From Halorussus halobius (lineage in GTDB: Archaea; Halobacteriota; Halobacteria; Halobacteriales; Haladaptataceae): a stretch of 64,000 bases of DNA. Below, one piece after another: positions 25,916-33,622 of this stretch. A program made the translations under genes and the position numbers. The DNA lies in contig NZ_ML219773.1 of assembly GCF_004765805.1 (NCBI RefSeq), positions 1,116,001 to 1,180,000 on the forward strand, read 5' to 3'. Under the pieces are notes generated by a model. The model made no database searches. It was not told the origin of the DNA and worked only from the letters and a program-made list of their open reading frames with translations. Every line of letters starts with the position of its first letter. Position 1 is the stretch's first letter.

Positions 25916-26824
25916 ATGGCCGACCGCGAGGACGTGTGCGTACTCATCCCCACGCTCGACGAGGCCGAGACCATCGGCGACGTGATAGACGGCTTCACGA
26001 GTCGCGGCTACGGGAACGTGCTGGTCGTGGACGGCGACTCCACCGATGGGACCCAAGAAATCGCCCGCGACCACGGCGCGCGCGTCCTCGAACAGTCCGG
26101 GTCGGGCAAGGGCCAAGCCGTCCGGGAAGCGCTCGACCACGTCGACAGCGAGTACGTCCTGATGCTCGACGGCGACGGCACCTACCGGCCCGAGGACGCC
26201 GACGCGATGCTCGAACCGCTGGTCGACGGCAGGTACGACCACGTCATCGGCGACCGCTTCGCCGACATGGAGGCGGGCGCGATGAGCCGGTTCAACAAGT
26301 TCGGCAACGCGATGTTCAACTGGGTGTTCCGCCACGTCCACGGCGAGAACTTCGAGGACATCCTGAGCGGCTACCGGGCGTTCACCCGCGAGTCCGTCGA
26401 GAAGTTCTATCTGGACGCCGACGGCTTCGGCGTCGAAACCGAACTGGCGGTCGAGTGCGCCAAGCACGGCGTCCCGACCACGGTGGTCCCCATCCGCTAC
26501 GAGGCCCGGCCGAACGGCTCGGACACCAACCTGCATCCGATTCGGGACGGCGGCGTCATCCTCCTCACGCTGTATCAGTTGGCGAAGACGAGCAACCCCC
26601 TGTTCTACTTCGGGAGCGTGGGCGTCCTCAGCGGCGTGTTCGGCGTGGGCGTCGCGGCCTACGTCGCCTACGAGTGGTTCGTGAAAGTCCCCCGCGAGAG
26701 CCACGAGGTGCTTGCGGTGGTGGCGGCGTTCGCCATCCTGTTCGGCGTCCAACTCCTGATGTTCGGGGTGCTGTCGGACCTCATCGTGACCCTCCACCGC
26801 GAGCAGATGCGGCGGCTCGAGTGA
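25916..26824 (+). CDS. aglJ: dolichyl-phosphate hexose synthase AglJ-type
   Basis: A 302-residue GT2 enzyme with a GT-A domain (residues about 6-230) and two C-terminal membrane helices (about 232-256 and 265-290). Landmarks are VLIPTLDEAETIGDVIDGF, LVVDGDSTDGTQEIA, the DxD site MLDGDGTYRPEDAD, and the AglJ-like FVLSGYRAFTRESVEKFYL pattern, here ENFEDILSGYRAFTRESVEK. In Haloferax, AglJ loads the first sugar onto dolichol phosphate in the S-layer N-glycosylation pathway. Here it faces away from the agl cluster, a typical AglB-linked arrangement. Confidence 0.92.
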   Translation: MADREDVCVLIPTLDEAETIGDVIDGFTSRGYGNVLVVDGDSTDGTQEIARDHGARVLEQSGSGKGQAVREALDHVDSEYVLMLDGDGTYRPEDADAMLEPLVDGRYDHVIGDRFADMEAGAMSRFNKFGNAMFNWVFRHVHGENFEDILSGYRAFTRESVEKFYLDADGFGVETELAVECAKHGVPTTVVPIRYEARPNGSDTNLHPIRDGGVILLTLYQLAKTSNPLFYFGSVGVLSGVFGVGVAAYVAYEWFVKVPRESHEVLAVVAAFAILFGVQLLMFGVLSDLIVTLHREQMRRLE

Positions 26825-27219
26825 GGGGTTTGGTTCCGTGTGGGATAGTTCGGTTTCACGACTGAGCGTGCGCTTTCGGTTCACGAGTCGGCGTACGCTT
26901 CCGGTTCACGAGTCGGCGTACGCCTTCGATTCACGGCTCGTCGCGCGTTTTCGGTTTTCACGACTCGGCGTGCGCTGGCGCGACCCGCAAGTGGTCGCGC
27001 CATCTCGCGCGAGGGAGGCGAGCGCGTTCAGGCGCTCGCCGAGGCTGGGGAGGGGTGAGGCCCGCCGTCGCGGTGCGGGGCGGTTCTCATCGGTCGAGGA
27101 AGTAGCTCGCTTCGCGCTACCGTTCACCGTCTTGCGTACCCGAATCCAATCGTCCGAACGTCGTCGTTTCGCGTACTCGAGTCCAGCCGCGTCGAGAACA
27201 GTCGCGTCCGAAACCCGAT
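26825..27219. repeat. intergenic gap: 25-bp tandem repeat followed by a dispersed repeat copy
   Basis: No gene is visible. At 26852-26978 five degenerate units of 25-26 bp follow each other, core CACGAGTCGGCGTACGC. Immediately after comes a copy of the dispersed modular repeat (about 26971-27140). It has the stem GGCGCGACC/GGTCGCGCC at 26977-27001, then CATCTCGCGCGAGGG, the module GAGGCTGGGGAGGGGTGAGG (about 27041-27060) and the end module TCGAGGAAGTAGCTCG (about 27095-27112). The gap separates the convergent genes aglJ and the DUF5789-like gene. Confidence 0.7.
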
Positions 27220-27549
27220 TCAGAGCGGCAACGCGGCCCGGACGCGCTCGATGACCCCCGGCGTCCGGGAGCGCCGGTACTGCTCGAAGACGGGGTGAAG
27301 CGCGTTCAGGAACTCCTGTTCGTCCTCGAAGCGGTCGCGGTCGGCGTCCGCGACCGCCTCCGAGAGCGCCACCGCGTGGCCCTTGGCGTCGTACTTGATG
27401 CGCGGGTCCGAGAGCCGGCGGGCGACCTCGTCGCCGGTCGCCGGAAACGAGAGGTCCGCGTCGTCGAGTTCGGCCGCCACCTCGGCGATTCCGAACTCGA
27501 TGACCTCGGGTCCGTCGTCGTCGTTCGTCGGTGGTGGCCTCACGCCCAT
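27220..27549 (-). CDS. small conserved haloarchaeal protein (DUF5789-like)
   Basis: A 109-residue acidic protein, MGVRPPPTNDDDGPEVIEFG and IAEVAAELDDADLSFPATGD, then a helical domain EVARRLSDPRIKYDAKGHAV and a C-terminal helix region ending VIERVRAALPL. I recall this pattern as DUF5789, a haloarchaeal family without function, and recall is the only basis. It is isolated between two repeat-rich gaps. It could be a small DNA- or protein-binding protein. Confidence 0.75.
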   Translation of the reverse strand: MGVRPPPTNDDDGPEVIEFGIAEVAAELDDADLSFPATGDEVARRLSDPRIKYDAKGHAVALSEAVADADRDRFEDEQEFLNALHPVFEQYRRSRTPGVIERVRAALPL

Positions 27550-28159
27550 GGGAACCGATACTCACTCCCGGAATGAAAAACTCACTGCTCGGAAATCCAA
27601 GGCGAGACGGCTCCGACGTGAGATTTCGGTGAGGTTCTTCGGCGCACGCCGAAACGCGAGCGAACGCAGTCGAGAACCACGCCCGGAAAGCCCCCGCCCG
27701 CTCGCGGTCGCTCTGGCGGATATTCGGCGCTCTCCGCACAGCCCGCGCCGAATAGGGCCGCCAGAGGCGACTGAACTGCACGCGAGCGGGCGGCCCCTTT
27801 CAGTCCACCCGGACCGAGGCAGGGTCACCAAGCGCATCCCCGTGGTCGGTGTCACCGGGCGCGAGCATCACACCGCCCCAGCCTCCTCGCTCACTTCGTT
27901 CGCTCGTCCCTCGCGCGCTTGTGCGCGCTCACGAGGGAGCGCGCCGTGGGAGACAAGCTTCCACGAGCCTCGTCTCACTCCGTTCGACGAGACGCCAGCG
28001 CGCGCCGCCGACGAAAGTATCCCTGCGTCCGCTCGCCGGATTCCTCACGAGAGCGACAGCCGCGAACGAACCCAAGGAGCGTCGAATCCCGCGTGGTCGA
28101 ACCCCCCGCCGGGCGGCGGAACGGTGGCTTTCTTAACTGTCCCGCACGTACGTTGCGGT
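27550..28159. repeat. intergenic gap with a large palindromic element and an inverted dispersed-repeat copy
   Basis: No gene is supported in these 610 bp between divergent genes. The first part contains a 116-bp palindromic element (27686-27801, listed separately). A reverse-strand copy of the dispersed repeat follows at about 27865-28005, including on the minus strand GCGCGCGCTGGC and GAGGCTGGGG, with a perfect hairpin GCGCGC-TTGT-GCGCGC inside TCCCTCG/CGAGGGA (about 27909-27944). The thiolase promoter is at the right end (CTTTCTTAACTG about 27 bp before the ATG at 28160). Confidence 0.65.
27686..27801. repeat. 116-bp imperfect palindrome, copy 1
   Basis: The two halves pair in nested blocks: GAAAG (27686-27690) with CTTTC (27797-27801); CCGCCCGCTCGCG (27694-27706) with CGCGAGCGGGCGG (27781-27793); GTCGC (27707-27711) with GCGAC (27767-27771); TCTGGCGG (27712-27719) with CCGCCAGA (27758-27765); ATTCGGCGC (27722-27730) with GCGCCGAAT (27745-27753). 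About 40 base pairs form around a 14-nt loop. Such a structure is far longer than a terminator stem. It could be a MITE-like mobile remnant or a structured RNA. Confidence 0.75.
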
Positions 28160-29323
28160 ATGACAGACGTACGCGTCGCTGGGGTCGGCCTCACGCACTT
28201 CGGCGAACACCCCGAGCGCACGGGCCGCGACCTCTTCGCGGCGGCGAGCCAGCGCGCGCTCGCCGACGCCGGCGTCCCCCGCGCCGACATCGAGCAGTTG
28301 AACTACGGCAACTTCATGGGCGCGCTGAGCGAGCATCAGGGCCACCAGGGCCCGCTGATGGCCGAGGCGGCGGGCGTCGACGCGCCCGCGACCCGCTACG
28401 AGAGCGCGTGCGCCTCCTCGGGCGTGGCGGTCCGCGAGGCCGTCAAGGACGTCCGGAACGGCGAACTCGACGTCGCGCTGGTCGGCGGGGCCGAGCGCAT
28501 GAACAACCTCGGGACCGCCGGGTCGACCGAGGCGCTGGCCATCGCGGCCGACGACCTCTACGAGGTCCGGGCGGGCATGACGTTCCCGGCGGCCTACGCG
28601 CTGATGGCCCGGGCGTACTTCGAGCGCTACGGCGGGACGCGCGAGGAGTTGGCCGAAATCGCGGTCAAGAACCACGACAACGCCCTCGACAACGAACACG
28701 CCCAGTACCAGTCGGCCATCACCGTCGCGGACGCGCTCGACGCGCCGACCATCGCCGAACCGCTCGGCCTGTTCGACGCCTGCCCCATCACCGACGGCGC
28801 GAGCGCGGCGGTGCTGGTCAGCGACGAGTACGCCGAGGCAAACGACCTCGACGCCCCGGTCGCGGTGACCGGCACGGGACAGGGCGGCGACAGGATGGCG
28901 CTCCAGGACCGCGAATACCTCGCGCGCACCCCCGCCGCCGAGCGCGCCGCCGAGGAAGCCTACGCCGACGCGGGTATCGGCCCGCAGGACGTCGCGGTCG
29001 CGGAGGTCCACGACTGTTTCACCATCGCGGAGGTGCTGGCGCTCGAAGCGCTCGACTTCTACGCGCCCGGCGAGGCGGTCGGCGCGGCCGCGCGCGGCGA
29101 GACCACCCGCGGGGGCGACCGCCCGGTCAACCTCTCGGGCGGCCTGAAGGCCAAGGGCCACCCGGTCGGCGCGACCGGCGCGAGCCAGCTCGCCGAGTTG
29201 ACCCGCCTGCTCCGGGGCGACCACCCCAACAGCGACGCGGTCGACGGCGAACTCGGGGTCGCCCACAACGCGGGCGGGACGGTCGCCAGCACCACGGTCC
29301 ACGTGCTGGAGGTGGTCGCGTGA
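28160..29323 (+). CDS. thiolase-like acyl-CoA acetyltransferase (SCP2-thiolase type)
   Basis: A 387-residue thiolase-fold protein. The nucleophile is C84 in YESACASSGVAVREA. The catalytic His regions are EVHDCFTIAE and LKAKGHPVGATGASQ, and the Gly-rich C-terminus is GVAHNAGGTVASTTVHVLEV. This is the SCP-x/acetoacetyl-CoA-type thiolase common in archaea, coupled with a DUF35 partner. The complex is expected to condense or cleave acyl-CoA, and in methanogens an analogous trio makes HMG-CoA with HMG-CoA synthase. No HMG-CoA synthase gene is adjacent. The next gene starts within its last codons (GTGA). Confidence 0.92.
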   Translation: MTDVRVAGVGLTHFGEHPERTGRDLFAAASQRALADAGVPRADIEQLNYGNFMGALSEHQGHQGPLMAEAAGVDAPATRYESACASSGVAVREAVKDVRNGELDVALVGGAERMNNLGTAGSTEALAIAADDLYEVRAGMTFPAAYALMARAYFERYGGTREELAEIAVKNHDNALDNEHAQYQSAITVADALDAPTIAEPLGLFDACPITDGASAAVLVSDEYAEANDLDAPVAVTGTGQGGDRMALQDREYLARTPAAERAAEEAYADAGIGPQDVAVAEVHDCFTIAEVLALEALDFYAPGEAVGAAARGETTRGGDRPVNLSGGLKAKGHPVGATGASQLAELTRLLRGDHPNSDAVDGELGVAHNAGGTVASTTVHVLEVVA

Positions 29324-29733
29324 GCGAAACGGACGCCGCGCGGACCGACGACGGCCGCGTCCGCGACGAGGGGTACGACGACTTCCTCGACGCGCTCGAC
29401 TCGGACGAGGGCTACTACCTCGAATGCCCGGCGGGCCACGGCTGGCTCCCGCCCCGGCGGGTCTGCCCGGAGTGTGGCGCGACCGACCTCGAAGAGACCG
29501 CCCTGCCCGAGTACGGCGAGGTCGAGACGTTCACCACGGTCCACGTCGCCGCGCCCTCGTTCGCCGACGACGCGCCGTACGTCACGGCGGTCGCCGACTT
29601 CGAGGGCGTGCGACTGACCGGCGTGGTCCGAGGGGTCGACCCCGAGGACGTCGCGGTGGGAACCGAGGTCTCGGCCGACGTGGGCGAGACCGAGACCGCT
29701 GGCGAGCGCGTGCTGGTCCTGCGGGCGGAATAA
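29320..29733 (+). CDS. DUF35 OB-fold zinc-ribbon acyl-CoA partner protein
   Basis: A 137-residue protein starting with GTG at 29320, overlapping the thiolase stop. It opens with an acidic helix, then a zinc ribbon whose cysteines are seen in YLECPAGHGWLPPRRVCPECG. The first knuckle is degenerate (C-x9+, no CxxC). An OB-fold domain follows: EYGEVETFTTVHVAAPSFAD to SADVGETETAGERVLVLRAE. DUF35 proteins bind CoA-bound substrates and bridge thiolase and HMG-CoA synthase in archaeal complexes. The paired arrangement here fits that model. The degenerate zinc site may not hold metal. Confidence 0.88.
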   Translation: MSETDAARTDDGRVRDEGYDDFLDALDSDEGYYLECPAGHGWLPPRRVCPECGATDLEETALPEYGEVETFTTVHVAAPSFADDAPYVTAVADFEGVRLTGVVRGVDPEDVAVGTEVSADVGETETAGERVLVLRAE

Positions 29734-30147
29734 TTCTGTCTCGGCTCGGACTCCATGTTCGTCGGCGTTCTGACTCCCGAATCCGACCGTTCCGGTCGAT
29801 TCCTCGACGCTCTAACCTACCCCGTCTCGACCGTCGAAGATGCGGCGGTCGGCGCGCGAGTAACGCGCGCGCGACACAACCTGCGTGACCGAAGGGAACG
29901 AACGAGGAGGCCGGGGAGGACGAGGGTGCGGGTGCTCGTCGGTCGAGGGAGTCGCTAGGTTCACACCGCCCTCCTCGACGGTCTCAGCTAGCTCCCTCCG
30001 ATATCGAGGAGCGACCGCACGCCACCGCCAGCGCCAGCGCGCGCCGCCCCGGAGAATCAAATCGGCGTACGTCCTGGCGGAAGGTCGGGTCCGCCCACGG
30101 TGCGGTAAAAACCGACGGACCCCAAGACTCGACCCTGATTTCCGACG
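29734..30147. repeat. intergenic gap with a dispersed-repeat copy
   Basis: There is no gene in these 414 bp between convergent genes. The segment about 29885-30050 resembles the dispersed modular repeat: GAGGAGGCCGGGGAGGACGAGG, GTGCGGGTGCTCG, and an inverted repeat of GAGGGAG-tcg-CTAG (about 29944-29957) with CTAGCTCCCTC (about 29987-29997). A reverse-strand GCGCGCGCTGGCGCTGGCGG is at about 30010-30040. The remainder is featureless GC-rich sequence. Confidence 0.6.
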
Positions 30148-31128
30148 TCACTCGGCCGGCGACGCGCTCGCGTCCATCTCCTCGTGGGCCTCGGCTTGCT
30201 CGTCCGCCGTGAGTTCGTCCAGCAGCACGTCGAGGAACGGGCCGGGATGCTCGGCGTGTGGCAGCAGTTTCGCGTCGTCGAACACCACCAGCTTGGTGTC
30301 GGCGCGCTCGGCGAGTTCCTCGCCGTCTTCGAGCGGCGAGACGGTCGCGTCGCGACCCCAGACGATGGTGACCGGGACGTCGATTCGGGACAGTTCCGCG
30401 CCGAGGTCCACGTCGGGGTCGAGATAGCCCGAGACGAACGACGCGGGCGCGAACCGCGCGCCGGGCTGGTGGGCGGTCTGCCACTGGTAGTCGACGTCGC
30501 GCTCGGTGTACGACGCCTCCGAGGCGTACCCCTCGCGGTCGTCGAAGAAGTGGAGCGAGGGCTTGCTGGTCAGCAGGTTGAACAGGGTCTGGCCCGCCAG
30601 CGGCGACCGGAACAGCGACCGGAGCCACGGCCGGTGCGGGCCGGTGTCTGCGGTGGGCGCGATCAGCACCAACCGCGAGAAGACGTGGGCCTGCTGTTGG
30701 GCCAGCGTGGCGTACGCGCCCGACAGCGAGGTGGCCACGCACGCCGCGTCGTCGGTCAGGTCCTCCGCGAAGTCCGCGACGAACGCGGTGTAGAGGGGTG
30801 CCGAGTAGGTCAGCGGCGGCCGGTCCGACCGACCGAACCCCGGCAGGTCCGGCGCGACGACGTGGTGGGTCTGGGCCAACTGGTCGAACATCTGGTCGAA
30901 CTCCTTGTTCGACGCGGCGGCGTGCACGCCGTGGAGCAAGACGACGTCCGGGTCGTCGGGGTCGCCGGCCTCGGTGTAGGCCACGTCGAACCCCCGCCAG
31001 CGGTAGGTCTCCTGTCGGCCGTCGAGCGCGGGCGAGAGGTCGGTCGCCTTCCACGCGAGCAGCCGGTTGCCCAGCGCCGCGCTCCCGATACTGCCGACGA
31101 TTCCAGTCAGAGCGTTCCGGAGCTTCAT
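30148..31128 (-). CDS. alpha/beta hydrolase
   Basis: A 326-residue alpha/beta hydrolase. After a hydrophobic N-terminus (ALTGIVGSIGSAALGNRLLA) come the oxyanion segment LLHGVHAAASNKEFD, DLPGFGRSDRPP, and the nucleophile elbow ATSLSGAYA, where the usual GxSxG glycines are replaced. The acid is expected in GRDATVSP and the His in LPHAEHPGPF. The C-terminal 25 residues are acidic. It is probably a cytoplasmic or membrane-associated esterase/lipase-like enzyme; the exact substrate is unknown. The divergent neighbour is a zinc microprotein. The start is the ATG at 31128. Confidence 0.85.
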   Translation of the reverse strand: MKLRNALTGIVGSIGSAALGNRLLAWKATDLSPALDGRQETYRWRGFDVAYTEAGDPDDPDVVLLHGVHAAASNKEFDQMFDQLAQTHHVVAPDLPGFGRSDRPPLTYSAPLYTAFVADFAEDLTDDAACVATSLSGAYATLAQQQAHVFSRLVLIAPTADTGPHRPWLRSLFRSPLAGQTLFNLLTSKPSLHFFDDREGYASEASYTERDVDYQWQTAHQPGARFAPASFVSGYLDPDVDLGAELSRIDVPVTIVWGRDATVSPLEDGEELAERADTKLVVFDDAKLLPHAEHPGPFLDVLLDELTADEQAEAHEEMDASASPAE

Positions 31129-31229
31129 GTTCGGATATTCGACGGCTACGAAGTTAGCCGTTGTGCCATTGTGGTGGGTTGCGGCGAGGTGCGCCGTGAC
31201 GGAAGCCGCCGCCGCGATTCCTGTACCCC

Positions 31230-31262
31230 ACGCTTATGTATCAGCCCCAGAAAAGGTCGCAC
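31230..31262 (+). promoter_or_regulatory. TATA-type promoter of the zinc-ribbon microprotein
   Basis: CGCTTATGTAT lies about 26-30 bp before the ATG at 31263, so the transcript is probably leaderless. Confidence 0.4.
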
Positions 31263-31382
31263 ATGGCCGAAACCGTTCTCTGCCCGGACTGCGGATGGAC
31301 CGGAACCAATTCGGAACTCGACGAGAACGACGGCGTCCACGCCTGCCCCATCTGTGACACCGACATCGAGTTCGTGGACTGA
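31263..31382 (+). CDS. zinc-ribbon microprotein (39 aa)
   Basis: A 39-residue protein with two CxxC knuckles: MAETVLCPDCGWTGTNSELD, then ENDGVHACPICDTDIEFVD. The cysteines are at residues 7, 10, 28 and 31, enough for one zinc ribbon. It is acidic, well formed and preceded by a TATA-like box, so it is very likely translated although small. Two-CPxC microproteins are numerous in haloarchaea; one from Haloferax affects motility and biofilm phenotypes, but function cannot be transferred from that. No partner gene is obvious. Confidence 0.8.
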   Translation: MAETVLCPDCGWTGTNSELDENDGVHACPICDTDIEFVD

Positions 31383-31629
31383 GCCGACGACCCGGCGACC
31401 GGGGGAGAATCGGAGCGCAGTCGGCGGAATCGAGATGGAAGAAATCACTGTTTGAACCGAGGCGAACCGACTCCACTGTGCCACTTCGGCGCGCGCTGGC
31501 GCGGCCTCCGTGCCGCGCCAAAGCGTGCGAGGGAGGGGCGCTCTCGTGCGCCCCGAGGCTGGGGAGGCGTGAGGCTCCCGCTGTGCGGTGCGGGGCTGTG
31601 CGGCTGTGGTGCTGTCCCCTTGGCGGACT

Positions 31630-31741
31630 GAAAGGGCGAGGTGCGCTCGCGTTCATCGTGGTCGTCTCAGCGACCCCTCTCCGTCGCAACTACGTCCGTC
31701 GGAGATGTCGCTGAGCGACCGCGAGCGCGCCGAGGGCTTTC
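31630..31741. repeat. 112-bp imperfect palindrome, copy 2
   Basis: This is a degenerate relative of the element at 27686. GAAAG (31630-31634) pairs with CTTTC (31737-31741), CGCTCGCG (31644-31651) with CGCGAGCG (31720-31727), GGTCG (31660-31664) with CGACC (31716-31720), and CTCAGCGAC (31666-31674) with GTCGCTGAG (31707-31715). The outer arms match copy 1 (GAAAG, CGCTCGCG). The centre differs, and the loop of about 32 nt is longer. Confidence 0.65.
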
Positions 31742-31853
31742 GAGGCTGTCGTCGTTGTTCGAGCGACGTTGGAGAACGCGTTGAGGGCTTTCGAGGCTGT
31801 CGTCGTTGTTCGAGCGTCGTTGGAGAGCGCGTCGAGGGCTTTCGAGGCTGTAG
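31732..31853. repeat. 51-bp tandem direct repeat, 2.4 copies
   Basis: Units start at 31732, 31783 and 31834. Each begins GAGGGCTTTCGAGGCTGT. Two full units of 51 bp differ at a few places, and the third breaks off after about 20 bp. Because 51 is a multiple of three, the repeat stays in frame in all readings, which creates a false-looking 17-residue peptide repeat. Confidence 0.8.
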
Positions 31854-31999
31854 TCACAGCTTTCGTGTCACAAAGCGGGCCGAGGGCGTTCGCAGAAACC
31901 GGAGCCCTCGAACCCACGTACTTGATGCCCCGCTTGTTCGAACAGTACGCCGTCCGCGAACCCCCATCACTAAGACCCCCGACGCCAATCCGACCCAGT

Positions 32000-32755
32000 G
32001 TGAAACTCCAGAACTCCTTCATCGCCGCGAGCGGGGTGGGCGAGAAGACCGAGCGCAAGCTCTGGCGACAGGGAGTCACCCACTGGGACGACTTCGAGGA
32101 CGGCCTTCTGGGCCCCAAGACTACCGAGAACGTCCGGGCGTTCGTGACCGCCGCGCGCGAGCGCCTCGACGCCGGCGACGCCGCGTTCTTCGGCGACCGA
32201 CTCCCGAGCGGGAGCCTCTGGCGGGCCTACGACAACTTCGCCGACGACGCCTGCTTTTTCGACATCGAGACCACCGGCCTCGACAGCGCGCGCCACGAGG
32301 TGACCACGGTCAGTCTCCATCGCGGCGGGGACACCCGGACGTACGTGCAGGGCGAGGACCTGACCTGCGAGGCGCTCCGCGAGGAATTCGCCGAGTCGAG
32401 CATGCTGGTGTCGTTCAACGGCAAGCGGTTCGACCAGCCGTTCCTGGAGGACTGTTTCGCGCTCGACGTGGAGACGCCCCATCTCGACCTGCTGTATCTC
32501 TGCAAGCAAGTCGGCCTCTCGGGCGGCCTGAAGGCGATCGAGGGCGAGGTGGGCATCGACCGCGACGACGAGGACGTGGACGGCCGCGAGGCGGTCCGGC
32601 TCTGGCACCGCTACGACCGCCGCGAGGACGACGCCGCGCTGGAGCGGCTGGTGCGGTACAACCGCGAGGACGCACGGAACCTCGAACGTCTGCTCGACCA
32701 CGTCCACGAGAGACTGCACGCGGACGTGTTCGAGCCCCACGCCGCCGACGCCTGA
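32000..32755 (+). CDS. RNase H-fold 3'-5' exonuclease-like protein (YprB-type)
   Basis: A 251-residue protein, start taken as GTG at 32000, since the upstream in-frame stretch is repeat-derived. An N-terminal helix-hairpin-helix-like part (FIAASGVGEKTERKLWRQGV) is followed by the nuclease domain. Motif I is FFDIETTGLDSARHEV (about 88-103), motif II is VSFNGKRFDQPFLED, and motif III is RYNREDARNLERLLDHV. The three acidic motifs of the DnaQ/YprB superfamily are therefore complete. It is likely active on nucleic acid, but the exact role (repair or RNA processing) is unknown. Confidence 0.88.
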   Translation: MKLQNSFIAASGVGEKTERKLWRQGVTHWDDFEDGLLGPKTTENVRAFVTAARERLDAGDAAFFGDRLPSGSLWRAYDNFADDACFFDIETTGLDSARHEVTTVSLHRGGDTRTYVQGEDLTCEALREEFAESSMLVSFNGKRFDQPFLEDCFALDVETPHLDLLYLCKQVGLSGGLKAIEGEVGIDRDDEDVDGREAVRLWHRYDRREDDAALERLVRYNREDARNLERLLDHVHERLHADVFEPHAADA

Positions 32756-32791
32756 CAACTTCGCGCCACGCTCGACGTTCTCCTGCGACGC

Positions 32792-33502
32792 CTACGCGTA
32801 CGCCCCTCGGAGGTAGCCGAGGACGTCGCCGACGATGTCCTCGTCGTACGTCCAGAACCCGCCGAACTCGTTCGGTTCACACTCCTCGGCGAGAAGCGCG
32901 CAGTCGCGGTCGTCGGGCGAGTCGAAGCCGACGAACCACGACCGACGTATCTCCTCGTCCTCGCTGGCGTGGACCGTCAGCCACGGCACGTCGGGCGGAC
33001 TCCAGTCGGGGACGCCGTACGCGTGGACCGAGACGCCCCGGTCGGCGACCCGTCCGTAGAGGTCCCACTGGTCGCGGAACAGCGACAGCTTCTGGAACCC
33101 GGAGTGGAGTTCGCCGCCGCCGGCGCGCCACGCGCGTTCCTCTATCTCGCGGGAGGCCAGTATCATGCGTCGCTTGCCGTAGGACGTGAACGTCGTGTTA
33201 CCGACGTGCTTGAGGACCTCGGGCGTGGGAACTTCCGCGAGGTCGGTCGCGTCGAGCAGCCCCGCTTCGAAGCTGACGGCCCGCCGGAGCGCCTCCAGGT
33301 CGGCGGCCGCGAGAAACTCCCCGTCGTCGTGGAGGACCGCGAAGTCGTCGGGACCGTCCGGGGCGTTACTCTCCTCGACGCTCACCCGCTGGACGATGAA
33401 GTGATTCTCGACCGCCCGGACCGCTTCCGGGTCGGACGCGTCGTATATCGTCAGCGTTCGCTCCTCCCCGGTTACGTCTTCGATGATGGACGAGAGCGTC
33501 AT
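32792..33502 (-). CDS. DICT sensory domain protein
   Basis: A 236-residue protein of the DICT family: LSSIIEDVTGEERTLTIYDA at the start, FTSYGKRRMILASREIEERA in the middle, then LFRDQWDLYGRVADRGVSVH, HASEDEEIRRSWFVGFDSP and a C-terminal FWTYDEDIVGDVLGYL. DICT domains were described in diguanylate cyclases and two-component systems and are thought to sense light or related signals. Here the domain stands alone, which is common in haloarchaea. A CTTTAAG TATA-like element lies about 35 bp upstream of the ATG (33502). Confidence 0.85.
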   Translation of the reverse strand: MTLSSIIEDVTGEERTLTIYDASDPEAVRAVENHFIVQRVSVEESNAPDGPDDFAVLHDDGEFLAAADLEALRRAVSFEAGLLDATDLAEVPTPEVLKHVGNTTFTSYGKRRMILASREIEERAWRAGGGELHSGFQKLSLFRDQWDLYGRVADRGVSVHAYGVPDWSPPDVPWLTVHASEDEEIRRSWFVGFDSPDDRDCALLAEECEPNEFGGFWTYDEDIVGDVLGYLRGAYA

Positions 33503-33622
33503 CTGTGCCTTCCGGGAGGCTAACGACCGAACCGTCTTAAAGGTGATACGCAGGGCCGGAATTTCCGGAATCGTGCGACGGCCGAAACGGCTTTCGTCCA
33601 GTCCATTTTTAGCGGTCGTACT

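Larger units (their letters stand above)
31383..31999. repeat. intergenic gap with dispersed repeat, palindromic element and 51-bp tandem repeat
   Basis: These 617 bp hold three repeat structures in a row and no convincing gene. A dispersed-repeat copy is at about 31489-31620, with stem GGCGCGGC/GCCGCGCC at 31498-31519 and module GAGGCTGGGGAGGCGTGAGG at about 31555-31574. A second palindromic element is at 31630-31741. A 51-bp tandem repeat is at 31732-31853. The last 140 bp upstream of the RNase H-like gene are unique and may contain its promoter. Confidence 0.65.

Noticed and set aside
31706-31870. A peptide repeat GFRGCRRCSS in frame with a possible ATG, and an in-frame extension of the RNase H-like gene
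   Set aside because: The 51-bp unit is a multiple of three, so open frames arise without selection. The product is basic and the repeat derives from the palindromic element.
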